A program made the translations under genes and the position numbers. 64,000 nt of DNA. It comes from Pedobacter polysacchareus. Its GTDB lineage: Bacteria; Bacteroidota; Bacteroidia; Sphingobacteriales; Sphingobacteriaceae. Below, one piece after another: positions 17,120-25,717 of this stretch. The DNA is taken from NCBI RefSeq assembly GCF_019802255.1, contig NZ_JAHYSS010000001.1, positions 186,001-250,000 of the forward strand, in the 5' to 3' direction. Every line of letters begins with the position of its first letter. Positions within the stretch are counted from its first letter, which is position 1. The notes under the pieces were generated by a model that saw only the letters and a list, made by a program, of their open reading frames with translations, did no database searches and was not told the origin of the DNA.

Positions 17120-18058
17120 TTATTTAGCACCCTTTTTTCCGGCCACAATCACGTTTATTTCGCTGGAATGAGGGATTCCAAGGGTACTTCCAGGGGTAAT
17201 TTTTAATAGGTTTTGGAGGTATACATTGATAATGGCCTCCAATGTTTTTTTCCTTGGCTCATAATTCGCCGGATCCGAAATCCGGAAGGTTCCTAGGTAC
17301 ATTTTTCCCTTCGCATCCACTACTGCTGTAAACTCATAACCGAAGTCTTCATAAGCTCTTGAGATGTCAATCCGATACTTCGGAAACAGGTAGTCGTAAG
17401 CCTCGGTTTTGCCATTAATCCGGTCTACAACGTTTAATTTTTCAACCTTGATCATGTCACTCAATGGTTGAAACACGACCGGCTGACGGCCAGCGAAAGC
17501 AAGCTTAGGGTCTGAAGGATGTTGGTTCGCAACATCGGCCAGTTTTTGAATATATAACGTATCCGCTTTTGTTGGCTTTTGCAGGTTTTCAGGAGTAGTT
17601 TTCAGTACATTTTGAATGTAATTCTCCGAATAATACGTGATGTTTACATCCGACCGGATGTCTTTCGCGATTTCTTTTCTCACCACCTGTAAACGCTGCA
17701 TCGAAATGCTGTCTTTGCTGATGTTCTTAATTCTAAACCATTCTTTTGCGAAATTATAAACGTCTCCATGATCGTATTGGAGGAAAAATGTCTGCATTCT
17801 CTGCTTCTGGGGGCTGTAAGCCATGATCGAGTCATTGGACTTGAATTGAATGATCCAACTCGGCTCTTGCTGGAACCCCATCTCATTAAAAGATAAGCCG
17901 GTACTGAAGCGGCGTTTTACTTCATGGTACTTTATATCTTTTATCGTGTCAAAAGACAGTTTTCTTGCGCGATTTCTTCTTTCTTGATTGGTTTCAGCGT
18001 TACAGCTCAGCAAAACAGTAATGACGGATAATAAGGTATAAATGAGCTTTTTGGACAT
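17120..18058 (-). CDS. Lipoprotein of unknown function
   Basis: 312 residues from the ATG at 18058 (MSKKLIYTLLSVITVLLSC). This start gives a proper lipoprotein signal with Cys about position 19, whereas the longer open frame from 18112 would add a non-signal extension. The mature part is mixed alpha/beta with no motif I recognise. The C-terminal segment (YEFTAVVDAKGKMYLGTFRIS) looks like a beta sheet. The gene lies 60 bases after the aspartyl-protease-like gene on the same strand and may be cotranscribed with it. It is probably attached to the envelope. Confidence 0.7.
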   Translation of the reverse strand: MSKKLIYTLLSVITVLLSCNAETNQERRNRARKLSFDTIKDIKYHEVKRRFSTGLSFNEMGFQQEPSWIIQFKSNDSIMAYSPQKQRMQTFFLQYDHGDVYNFAKEWFRIKNISKDSISMQRLQVVRKEIAKDIRSDVNITYYSENYIQNVLKTTPENLQKPTKADTLYIQKLADVANQHPSDPKLAFAGRQPVVFQPLSDMIKVEKLNVVDRINGKTEAYDYLFPKYRIDISRAYEDFGYEFTAVVDAKGKMYLGTFRISDPANYEPRKKTLEAIINVYLQNLLKITPGSTLGIPHSSEINVIVAGKKGAK

Positions 18059-18118
18059 GCAAAAATAATATTGGTAATGGATTAAATCTGACCGCAAAGT
18101 TATAAGAATCAAAAGATT

Positions 18119-19369
18119 TTATATTCTTTGTTTCAGTTTTATCAATTTAATGTTGAGCTGGCCCTTCCTCAAAATCGTAACCACAACGGTCCTATCGTTC
18201 CCTTCACGGAAAACCTTATTGATTTCTGTTAAAGAATAACTGCTGGCAGGCATGAAATTCAGAAAAATGATCTCGTCATCTGCTTCCAATCCACCTATTT
18301 CTGCAGGAGAGTCAGGCTCAATTCTGCCAATATAATAGCGTTTAACCTGAGTATCGTCTGAATAGATCTCCATTCCAGCCATATCGTGCTGAAATGGACG
18401 GTTAAAGTTCCCGTTTTTTCGCAGGTACATGGCACTGTCGGCATAATCAAAAGTGACATCAAATCGACTTAATATATCGGCGCCCAGATTTCCATTCCGG
18501 TCATGGAGCAATACCTTGCCGGCAACGTCCTCGTATTTTGGATAGGAACTGAGCACCTGATTCAATTGAAAAGATCCGATTCTAACGATGGGTACCCTGC
18601 CGATGCTCCCGCTAATGGGGCCACCAAGGCCCATCCCCAGATTGGCAAGGATGGAAACAGGAGGTAAAGGAAAGGGCTTTTTATTTAGGATTTCCAGAGA
18701 GATCGCATGACTGGCGCCATTATCGACCAGCATTTTTAAGGTTAAAACACCTAGTTCTGCGGACTCTATTTCTATTTTTGTATATGGCTTGTCGTTGATC
18801 ATTTCCAAAGCAATCCGTTCTCCCTTGATCTTTTTACCATAAGAAGGCAAGTAAAAAACGACTCTTTTATTTGAATATTTAAGCTCTACAATGAAACTTT
18901 TGAAAAAGTGATAGCCCAATAATCCATGAATTGGCATGCCTACATAGCTGGACAAGCGGAACAAATCTTCTTTTAATACCGCAGTTGGGATATGTTTCAG
19001 CGTAGCTTTGCCAATTCTTGCTTCCAGTGAAGTGGTTACATAGGCTTCAATTTCACCGCCTTTGCCCAAACCGGAGATTTTGATGGTTCGTAAGTCTTTG
19101 ATATTTAAGCTGTCGGTTAAACTGGGGTCGGAGATGATCATTGGTCCAACTCCAGTGTCTAAAATGAAGTTAAATGGCCCTTTATCATTGATGTAAACAG
19201 GAATAATCACCAGATTTTTAATCAGAGTCATATTGATGGCATCTTTCTTCCGGTCACTTGGAAACTCGAAATTTTGGGCATAGCCGGACTTTAAAGTCAT
19301 AGCGATGGTCAGGAAGAGCAGCAGGATTTTAAGTCCTGTTAATTTCATCGCGCATACTAGCCGTTTCAT
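18119..19369 (-). CDS. Secreted retropepsin-like aspartyl protease with PDZ domain
   Basis: 416 residues with a signal peptide (about 8-31, ending GYAQ). The first aspartyl-protease half site is FILDTGVGP (D71-T72-G73). The second half reads MLVDNGASH (D216-N217-G218), where DTG or DSG would be usual. A PDZ domain (IGRIEPDSPAEIGGLEADDEI) occupies about 340-410. Proteins of this layout are common in Bacteroidota and act in the periplasm, but substrates are unknown. The start could be the second ATG at codon 8 (MKLTGLK), which gives a cleaner signal peptide. The Asn in the second motif makes activity uncertain. Confidence 0.8.
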   Translation of the reverse strand: MKRLVCAMKLTGLKILLLFLTIAMTLKSGYAQNFEFPSDRKKDAINMTLIKNLVIIPVYINDKGPFNFILDTGVGPMIISDPSLTDSLNIKDLRTIKISGLGKGGEIEAYVTTSLEARIGKATLKHIPTAVLKEDLFRLSSYVGMPIHGLLGYHFFKSFIVELKYSNKRVVFYLPSYGKKIKGERIALEMINDKPYTKIEIESAELGVLTLKMLVDNGASHAISLEILNKKPFPLPPVSILANLGMGLGGPISGSIGRVPIVRIGSFQLNQVLSSYPKYEDVAGKVLLHDRNGNLGADILSRFDVTFDYADSAMYLRKNGNFNRPFQHDMAGMEIYSDDTQVKRYYIGRIEPDSPAEIGGLEADDEIIFLNFMPASSYSLTEINKVFREGNDRTVVVTILRKGQLNIKLIKLKQRI

Positions 19370-19541
19370 TGATCTAATTTAATAAATTAGTTCCTAAGAA
19401 AATTATATTTAAGCATAAAAACAAAACTTATTTAAGAGATAACCGCATGGATTTTGTCTGCTTCGCTTATCTTAATCGAGAACAACATTAGCCTCGTTTA
19501 GGGCTTTAATTAAAAGAAATTTTAACACTAATCCGATCAAA

Positions 19542-20045
19542 ATGAAACGTTTGTTATTATTACTGCTACTTTTCACAGCCAGTTACAGTTTACAAGCCCA
19601 AACTACAAAAGTCTGGATTGTCAGACATGGAGAAAAGAACCTGGAAGACCCTGCAGATAAAGATCCTGCCCTAAGTAAAGCAGGAGAAGAACGGGCAATC
19701 ACCCTGGCTAAATACCTGAAAGGAAATAAAATGGCCGCTTTATTCAGTACCGACTATAAGAGAACAAGAGGAACATTGGCTCCTTTGGCAGCCGCACAGC
19801 AGTTGCCTTTTCAGCTGTATAAATCTACCGATTACCAGGCATTAGCGGATACCATTTTAAACACCTATAAAGGAAAAAATATCGTTATTTGCGGGCATTC
19901 TAACCGACTTTTAGGGATTATTGCTGCTTTTAAGGCGACGAGTACATTGAAAGAGATCAGGGAAGATGAATACAGCCATATTTTTCTGATCGAAATCAAG
20001 GGTGACCGGGTAAAGCTACAAGAAGGAAATTACGGAAAGTTATAA
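19542..20045 (+). CDS. Secreted histidine phosphatase family protein (SixA/PhoE-like)
   Basis: 167 residues with a leucine-rich signal peptide (1-19, ending SLQAQ). The histidine phosphatase motif RHGE is at 28-31 and the second conserved histidine is in ICGHSNRLLG. The protein is short and similar in scale to SixA, and is predicted to act in the periplasm. Its stop overlaps that of the convergent dipeptidase gene in a shared TTATAA. Specific substrates cannot be inferred. Confidence 0.85.
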   Translation: MKRLLLLLLLFTASYSLQAQTTKVWIVRHGEKNLEDPADKDPALSKAGEERAITLAKYLKGNKMAALFSTDYKRTRGTLAPLAAAQQLPFQLYKSTDYQALADTILNTYKGKNIVICGHSNRLLGIIAAFKATSTLKEIREDEYSHIFLIEIKGDRVKLQEGNYGKL

Positions 20046-20726
20046 CTTTTCAAAAGGAATATCCAACAGGGCATAATTTTTATAACCCTGAAAATCGAAA
20101 TGCCACCACTCGTTTGACAATACACGGAAACCATGGTCTTGCATCACCTTTGTGAGCAGGCTTCGGTTTTTCAATACAGCAGCAGGCAGCTGTTGGTAAT
20201 TTGAAGCAGCCAATGGCGAAAAACTGTCATAAGGAGTAGGCATTTCCAATTCTTTTCCCGTTTTCAAGTGGATTAAAGTCAAGTCAAGGGCACAGCCTCT
20301 ATTGTGCCTGGACCCAGTTTTTGGATTGGCGACAAAGTTTTTATTACTCGCTTTCTGGTAGAGGATTTTTGTAGCAGTATGAGGGCGGTAGGCATCATAA
20401 ATTTTCAAAGCATATCCTTTTTTTGCCAAAACAGCTTGCACCTTTTTCAACTGCACTACCACAGGTCTTCTGGCAAAAGCCCTTGCTTGTTTATAAACGG
20501 CGAGCTTCATGAAATTATTTGTAGTCGCATATCGAATGTCTAGGACCAAACCTGGAATTTCTTTTTTCAGCTCCAGGAGCTCCTGATTTGGGTCATATCG
20601 ATAAGTCCGTTCGTAGGCCGTAAAACTATGCACTACTTTTAAGGGTTTTAAAATGACTTTTTTTTCTGCAGCTGGTTCCTGGAAAAAGAAGAAACTCAGC
20701 AACAGCAGACAAATGGATTGGATCAT
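20040..20726 (-). CDS. ddpX: D-alanyl-D-alanine dipeptidase (VanX/DdpX, peptidase M15D)
   Basis: 228 residues with an N-terminal signal (about 1-20). The family zinc site is intact: H141 in SRHNRG, D148 in ALDLT, the catalytic E206 and zinc ligand H209 in NEWWHFDF. The transition-state arginine is R114 in DAYRPH. The enzyme splits D-Ala-D-Ala. It starts three bases after the alanine dehydrogenase stop, so the two are cotranscribed. That suggests use of alanine released from cell-wall turnover rather than vancomycin resistance, because no vanHA or vanRS genes are nearby. Confidence 0.9.
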   Translation of the reverse strand: MIQSICLLLLSFFFFQEPAAEKKVILKPLKVVHSFTAYERTYRYDPNQELLELKKEIPGLVLDIRYATTNNFMKLAVYKQARAFARRPVVVQLKKVQAVLAKKGYALKIYDAYRPHTATKILYQKASNKNFVANPKTGSRHNRGCALDLTLIHLKTGKELEMPTPYDSFSPLAASNYQQLPAAVLKNRSLLTKVMQDHGFRVLSNEWWHFDFQGYKNYALLDIPFEKL

Positions 20727-20729
20727 TTT

Positions 20730-21956
20730 CTATTGATTAGAAACCACCAGGAGTTCAATATCCTTAAAGGGAAGGTTAAACATATTGGACAGGTCTTTAT
20801 TCGTCAGGTGACCCTGATATATATATAGTGCTTCCCGAATTCCAGGTTTACTCCAGATCACGCCGGTCAGGCCACCAAGGTCGCCGATATCTAATAGGAT
20901 CGGAGCAAAAATATTGGTCAGTGCATAAGAGGCTGTTCTTGGTACTCGTGAAGCAATGTTCGGAACACAATAGTGAATGACCTCATGTTTTCTAAACACT
21001 GGGTTGCTGTGGTTGGTCACTTCAGAAGTTTCGAAGCAGCCGCCCTGGTCAATGCTTACATCGATCACCACCGAGTTCGGTTTCATCCGCATCACCATTT
21101 CTTCCATCACAATACAAGGGCTTCGGCTATGATTGGCGCGAATTGCTCCGATCACCACGTCGCAGGTGGTAATTGCCTTGCCTAAAACGATGGGTTGCAT
21201 CACCGAAGTGAAGACCCTGCTCCCTAAGTTGTTTTGGAGCCTTCTAAGGCGGTATAGGGAGCTATCGAACACTTTTACTTCCGCACCTAGAGATAATGCC
21301 GTACGCGCGGCGTATTCTCCGACCGTTCCGGCCCCTAAAATGACCACTTCGGTTGGAGGAACTCCGGTAAAGCCGCCAAGCATCAATCCTTTGCCTCCTG
21401 TGGCGGAGCTCAGGTATTCTGCTGCTATAAAAATCGAGGTTGCGCCAACAATTTCACTCATGGCCCTCACCACACTTAAAACCCCACCTTCATCGCGAAG
21501 GTTTTCAAAACAGAGGGCATTGATCTTTTTATTCAATAAAGCCTTCAGGTAGCTTTCTTTTAATCCACCCATCTGCAATGCTGAGATCAGCGTTTGCCCT
21601 TTATGCATCATGCCTATCTCTTCCAGGGTTGGTGGTGCAATCTTAACCAGTATATCGGCCTCGAATACGCTTTTCTTATGAAATGAAATGGTGGCACCCT
21701 GCTCGCTGTAATCATTGTCGGAGAAATTAGCGCCAATTCCAGCACCACTTTCAATAATTACCCGGTGACCGTTATTGATCAGCAAAGCAACAGACAATGG
21801 GGTTAATGCGATCCTGTTCTCCTGAAATGAAATTTCTTTGGGTATGCCAATATAAAGACTATTGGTTTTTTTGTTGATTTCCGACATGGTCTCTTTGGGC
21901 TGTATCAGTCCTTTTTGAGCAATAGAGGCCATTCCTTCCCGTAATCCTGTAGCCAT
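20730..21956 (-). CDS. ald: Alanine dehydrogenase
   Basis: 408 residues of the alanine dehydrogenase/transhydrogenase family, which interconverts L-alanine and pyruvate plus ammonia with NAD. Residues about 35-60 read IGIPKEISFQENRIALTP, the family N-terminal motif. The NAD fold VVILGAGTVGEYAA lies at about 204-217, and DVSIDQGGCFETS follows. An N-terminal extension of about 35 residues before the family core is typical of Bacteroidota versions. It sits in a minus-strand run porX - tsaE - ald - ddpX, and the porX-tsaE-ald order recurs in this phylum. Confidence 0.92.
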   Translation of the reverse strand: MATGLREGMASIAQKGLIQPKETMSEINKKTNSLYIGIPKEISFQENRIALTPLSVALLINNGHRVIIESGAGIGANFSDNDYSEQGATISFHKKSVFEADILVKIAPPTLEEIGMMHKGQTLISALQMGGLKESYLKALLNKKINALCFENLRDEGGVLSVVRAMSEIVGATSIFIAAEYLSSATGGKGLMLGGFTGVPPTEVVILGAGTVGEYAARTALSLGAEVKVFDSSLYRLRRLQNNLGSRVFTSVMQPIVLGKAITTCDVVIGAIRANHSRSPCIVMEEMVMRMKPNSVVIDVSIDQGGCFETSEVTNHSNPVFRKHEVIHYCVPNIASRVPRTASYALTNIFAPILLDIGDLGGLTGVIWSKPGIREALYIYQGHLTNKDLSNMFNLPFKDIELLVVSNQ

Positions 21957-22018
21957 TTTATTTATAGATATTTGTCCTCAAAATAAGCAAAATACCTGAA
22001 AATAAGTGTATTTACAAT

Positions 22019-22435
22019 TTAAATTTTGGAAATTGACAGTAATCTTTCCGTTTCTCCCGTTGCGGTGATTTCGATTTTAACGTAATGTTCAGGAAGTAAT
22101 TCTTCCACTTTTTCCGGCCATTCGATCAGGCAGATATGCTCCGAATAAAAGTATTCCTCATAACCAATGTCATAAGCCTCCTGAAGGTTTTTGAGTCTGT
22201 AAAAATCGAAATGATAAATGATGCCGTCTTTTCCTTCATATTCATTAACAATGGAAAAAGTAGGACTGGACACGACATCAGTGACCCCCAATACTTTCGT
22301 CAGTGCTTTGATGAAAGTCGTTTTCCCGGCACCCATATCTCCTTCAAAGATGAAAAACCGCTCATTTTGAGCAAATTCTAATACTTTCTGTGCTGCCTCG
22401 TCCAGGCCGGCTAAATTTTTAACCTCAATTTCCAT
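22019..22435 (-). CDS. tsaE: tRNA threonylcarbamoyladenosine biosynthesis ATPase TsaE
   Basis: 138 residues. TsaE is the P-loop ATPase that works with TsaB and TsaD in making t6A37 of ANN-decoding tRNAs. The Walker A motif GDMGAGKT is at 32-39. SSPTFSIVNEY, YHFDFYRL and LIEWPEKV are family landmarks. It lies 62 bases upstream of ald on the same strand. Confidence 0.96.
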   Translation of the reverse strand: MEIEVKNLAGLDEAAQKVLEFAQNERFFIFEGDMGAGKTTFIKALTKVLGVTDVVSSPTFSIVNEYEGKDGIIYHFDFYRLKNLQEAYDIGYEEYFYSEHICLIEWPEKVEELLPEHYVKIEITATGETERLLSISKI

Positions 22436-22577
22436 TTTATTGTTTTTTATTCATCAGGGACGCTTCCTTCACAGCGAAATCCCTTAAATCCAAAACTAAG
22501 AATTTTTAGAAGTTTACGGAAATTGTAAGTTAAATCTATGTGTCGATAACAAGTGGCGCTGAAGGTCGTATGGTAGT

Positions 22578-22710
22578 CGGGAAGAGAACTGCTAGCCTTT
22601 ACAGGGAGGTAGGGGTTCGGTTAGGGTTTGGATAGCACAGACTAAGGCAAACCTACGCGAACCTTAACCGAACCCCCTCCGAACCTTATTATAAGGCCCT
22701 TCTCTTCCCG
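22578..22710. repeat. Long compound inverted repeat between porX and tsaE
   Basis: The outer arms CGGGAAGAGAA (22578-22588) and TTCTCTTCCCG (22700-22710) are perfect. The inner arms GGGGTTCGGTTAGGGTT (22612-22628) and AACCTTAACCGAACCCC (22660-22676) match over 17 bases with one G-T wobble. The 133-base element fills much of the 290-base gap between porX and tsaE. It could be a terminator, an RNA-processing hairpin, or a miniature repeat (REP/MITE-like). No second copy occurs in this window. Confidence 0.6.
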
Positions 22711-22725
22711 AACACTTCCCCGTTT

Positions 22726-24282
22726 TTATTTTGAACTGTAAGTTGCTACTGGAATGATCATTTCTTCCAGAGAGATTCCACCATGCTGGAAGGTCTCATT
22801 GTAGTAATTTACAAACTGATTATAGTTGTTCTGATAGACGAAATAACGATCTTCTTTCGCAAAAATATAGTTAGAGCTGATGTTGATCTTAGGCAACTGT
22901 GCTTCATGTGGATTTTTAATTAAAAACACCTCTTTGGCGTTGTAATTCAGGTTTCTACCTTGTTTGTAGCGCAAGTTTGTATTTGTATTTCGATCGCCGA
23001 TCACCTTGCTGGCATGTTTTACACGAATCGTTCCATGGTCGGTCGTAATCACCAGTTTCACCTTTTTCTGAGCAATCTTTTTCAAGAGTTCCATCAAAGG
23101 AGAGTGTTCAAACCAGGAAAGGGTAAGCGAACGGTAGGCGGCGTCGTCATTGGCCAGCTCACGAATCATCTGCATGTCTGTACGGGCATGAGAAAGCATG
23201 TCTACAAAATTGTATACGATGGCATTAAAATCGTTTTGAAGCAGGTTATTCACTTGTTCATTCAAAGCCTTCCCGTCGTCATAGGTCAGGATTTTATGAT
23301 AGCTGTGTTTGTAATCTTTGCGCAGCGTCCTTTTGATGTTTTCCGTTAAGAAAGTACTTTCATGTAAATTTTTCCCACCTTCATCATCGTCATTCTGCCA
23401 TAATTTAGGGAAGCGTTTCTCCATTTCTAGCGGCATTAGACCCGAAAATATCGAATTTCTCGCATATTGAGTAGCCGTTGGCAGAATACTAGAATAAGTA
23501 TCTTCTTCTTCCAGGCGGAAATGCTCCGTAATCAATGGATTGATAATTTTCCACTGGTCATAACGTAAATTGTCAATCAGGATGAAAAACACAGGCACGT
23601 TGCTATCTGTAATGAGCGGAAAAGCTTTTCTTTTCAAGAGCTCGTTTGATAATAACGGTGCTTTTTCTTTGCCATTAACCCAACCCAGGTAATGGTCTTC
23701 AATGAATTTTGAAAACTGTGCATTGGCTTCTGATTTTTGCATCGTCAGGATCTCATGCATCTGTGGGTCATCGAGTTTTTCAAGCTCCAATTCCCAGAAA
23801 ACCAGTTTCTTATAAACATCTACCCATTCCTCATAACTCAGCCTGTCGTTCAAGGTCATTCCTAGTCGGCGGAAATCTTGCTGATAGGCCATTGATGTCT
23901 TTTCACTGACTAAACGCTTATTGTCAATGATCTTTTTAATGGTCAATAATACTTGTTTTGGGTTCACTGGCTTAATCAGATAGTCGTCGATTTTAGAACC
24001 AATCGCGTCTTCCATTAAGTTTTCTTCTTCACTTTTGGTGATCAATACCACTGGTACATCATTTCTGATATTCTTGATGGCGGTAAGGGTTTCCAATCCG
24101 GTCAATCCCGGCATATTTTCATCTAGAAATACCAGGTCAAAGTGCTCTTTACCAAAGGCTTCCAGTGCATCGTTTCCGTTAGTGAAAGTAGTCACATGGT
24201 ATCCTTTTTCATTTAGTAATAGTATATGTGGTTTTAATAAGTTGATCTCATCGTCGGCCCATAAAATTTTGGTTTCCTGCAT
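22726..24282 (-). CDS. porX: PorX: response regulator with PglZ domain (type IX secretion regulator)
   Basis: 518 residues from MQETKILWADDE at 24282. This is the normal length for PorX; an upstream extension to 24357 is open but gives an unnatural N terminus. A receiver domain (1-120) has the acidic pair at D10-D11, phosphoacceptor D54 in VFLDENMPG and the conserved KPVNP. A PglZ/alkaline-phosphatase-superfamily domain (about 150-518) shows FFILIDNLRYDQW, NFVDMLSHAR and ITTDHGTIRVKH. In Bacteroidota PorX acts with the kinase PorY and sigma factor SigP to control the type IX secretion system. tsaE and ald lie downstream. Confidence 0.93.
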   Translation of the reverse strand: MQETKILWADDEINLLKPHILLLNEKGYHVTTFTNGNDALEAFGKEHFDLVFLDENMPGLTGLETLTAIKNIRNDVPVVLITKSEEENLMEDAIGSKIDDYLIKPVNPKQVLLTIKKIIDNKRLVSEKTSMAYQQDFRRLGMTLNDRLSYEEWVDVYKKLVFWELELEKLDDPQMHEILTMQKSEANAQFSKFIEDHYLGWVNGKEKAPLLSNELLKRKAFPLITDSNVPVFFILIDNLRYDQWKIINPLITEHFRLEEEDTYSSILPTATQYARNSIFSGLMPLEMEKRFPKLWQNDDDEGGKNLHESTFLTENIKRTLRKDYKHSYHKILTYDDGKALNEQVNNLLQNDFNAIVYNFVDMLSHARTDMQMIRELANDDAAYRSLTLSWFEHSPLMELLKKIAQKKVKLVITTDHGTIRVKHASKVIGDRNTNTNLRYKQGRNLNYNAKEVFLIKNPHEAQLPKINISSNYIFAKEDRYFVYQNNYNQFVNYYNETFQHGGISLEEMIIPVATYSSK

Positions 24283-24388
24283 TACTGTACTTATATAAAA
24301 TAAAATTAAATCTTTCAAAAAAGTATTTCTCTTTCTTAGTATGGATAAAAATAGCAATTTTTGTACCGTATAATTTTATTTGTAAGGA

Positions 24389-25612
24389 TTGAACAAAAAG
24401 AAAATCATAAATGACCCGGTCTATGGCTTCATAAATATCCCTTCTGAAATCGTGTTTGACTTGATCTCACACCCATACTTTCAGCGGTTGCGGTATATCA
24501 AGCAATTGGGGATGACCCATTTGGTGTACCCAGGAGCCCTGCACACCAGGTTTCATCATGCGCTTGGTGCAATGCATTTAATGAGCCTCGCTTTGGAAAT
24601 CCTGAAAAGTAAAGGCCAGGCCATCAGTAGAGAAGAGGAAGAAGCGGCTACAATTGCCATTCTACTGCATGACATCGGACATGGGCCTTTTTCCCATGCG
24701 CTGGAACATACCCTGGTGAATGGAATTCACCATGAAGCCATTTCTATGCTGATCATGGAAAAGCTGAATGTAGAGTTTGGAGGCCGACTAACTATGGCCA
24801 TCAACATCTTTAAAGGCGATTATCCAAAAAAATTCTTACCGCAGCTGGTTTCTGGTCAGCTGGATCTGGATCGTATGGACTATCTCAACCGCGACAGTTT
24901 TTTTACGGGCGTGAGCGAAGGAGTGATCAGTTTCGACCGCATCATCAAAATGTTCAATGTATTGGATGGGGAATTGGTGATCGAAGAGAAAGGAATTTAC
25001 TCCATTGAAAACTTCCTGATTGCCCGCAGACTGATGTATTGGCAGGTATACCTCCATAAAACAGTAGTCGCCGGTGAATATTTGCTGGTTAGGATACTGG
25101 AACGCGCGAAGGAGCTTTCCGGCAGAAAGGAGACGCTTTTTGCCACACCAGCACTGCAGCATTTCTTAAAAAACGACGTCAATAAACAAGAATTTTTCCG
25201 GGATGAAGTTCACCTGCAGGCATTTTCCAAGCTGGACGACCAGGATATTTTCACCTCAGTAAAGGTTTGGAGAGACCATCATGATCCGATTTTATCGCAG
25301 TTATGCACCATGTTTATCAGCCGCAATCTCTATAAAGTAGAGATCAGCTCGGAAGCACCGGATTTGGAACGCGTTCAAAAACTGAAAGAAAAAGCTGCTG
25401 AAAGCCTACAGCTTAACACTCATGAGATTGGTTACTTTGTCTTTACAGATCAGATAGAAAACCGCGCTTACAACGCAGGAAGTGGGAATATCAATATTTT
25501 GATGAAAAATAATACCATTATTGACATTGCAAAAGCATCAGATTTATCTAATTTAGAATCTTTAGATAAAACCGTAACCAAACATATACTGTGCTATCCC
25601 AGAATGATTTAG
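24389..25612 (+). CDS. HD-domain phosphohydrolase (dGTPase-like superfamily)
   Basis: 407 residues. The metal-binding HD signature is clear: TRFHHALG near residue 53, LLHDIGHGPFSH near 93 and LDLDRMDYLNRD near 155. The N-terminal NDPVYGFINIP is the hallmark of a family conserved in Bacteroidota. The frame has an in-frame TAA at 24383 and no ATG before the conserved block, so translation must start at the TTG at 24389 or a rarer codon. It is divergent from porX and lies 105 bases before lpxD. The substrate is unknown. Confidence 0.88.
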   Translation: MNKKKIINDPVYGFINIPSEIVFDLISHPYFQRLRYIKQLGMTHLVYPGALHTRFHHALGAMHLMSLALEILKSKGQAISREEEEAATIAILLHDIGHGPFSHALEHTLVNGIHHEAISMLIMEKLNVEFGGRLTMAINIFKGDYPKKFLPQLVSGQLDLDRMDYLNRDSFFTGVSEGVISFDRIIKMFNVLDGELVIEEKGIYSIENFLIARRLMYWQVYLHKTVVAGEYLLVRILERAKELSGRKETLFATPALQHFLKNDVNKQEFFRDEVHLQAFSKLDDQDIFTSVKVWRDHHDPILSQLCTMFISRNLYKVEISSEAPDLERVQKLKEKAAESLQLNTHEIGYFVFTDQIENRAYNAGSGNINILMKNNTIIDIAKASDLSNLESLDKTVTKHILCYPRMI

Positions 25613-25682
25613 CATTTTTTAACAAAATAATTAATTTTTAATCCCGTTTTTAGATTGTGCAGAGATAACCTAAATAGGTTTA

Positions 25683-25713
25683 TTTGTTCATATCAATTTA
25701 ACACTTAACTTTG
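25683..25713 (+). promoter_or_regulatory. Consensus Bacteroidota promoter of lpxD
   Basis: TTTG (25683-25686), a 19-base spacer and TAACTTTG (25706-25713) match the Bacteroidota housekeeping consensus exactly. The lpxD ATG begins only five bases after the -7 element, implying an almost or fully leaderless mRNA. Confidence 0.75.
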
Positions 25714-25717
25714 TACG

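Noticed and set aside
20040..20726. Vancomycin resistance gene vanX
   Set aside because: No vanH, vanA or vanRS genes are nearby and the gene is coupled to ald, so a metabolic role is more likely.
22578..22710. Telomere-like or CRISPR-like repeats in the porX-tsaE gap
   Set aside because: The motif is a single nested inverted repeat, not direct repeats with spacers, so CRISPR and telomere readings do not fit.
24283..24357. N-terminal extension of PorX
   Set aside because: The receiver domain begins at MQETKILWADDE; the extension is hydrophobic and has no family counterpart, and the 518-residue length is normal.
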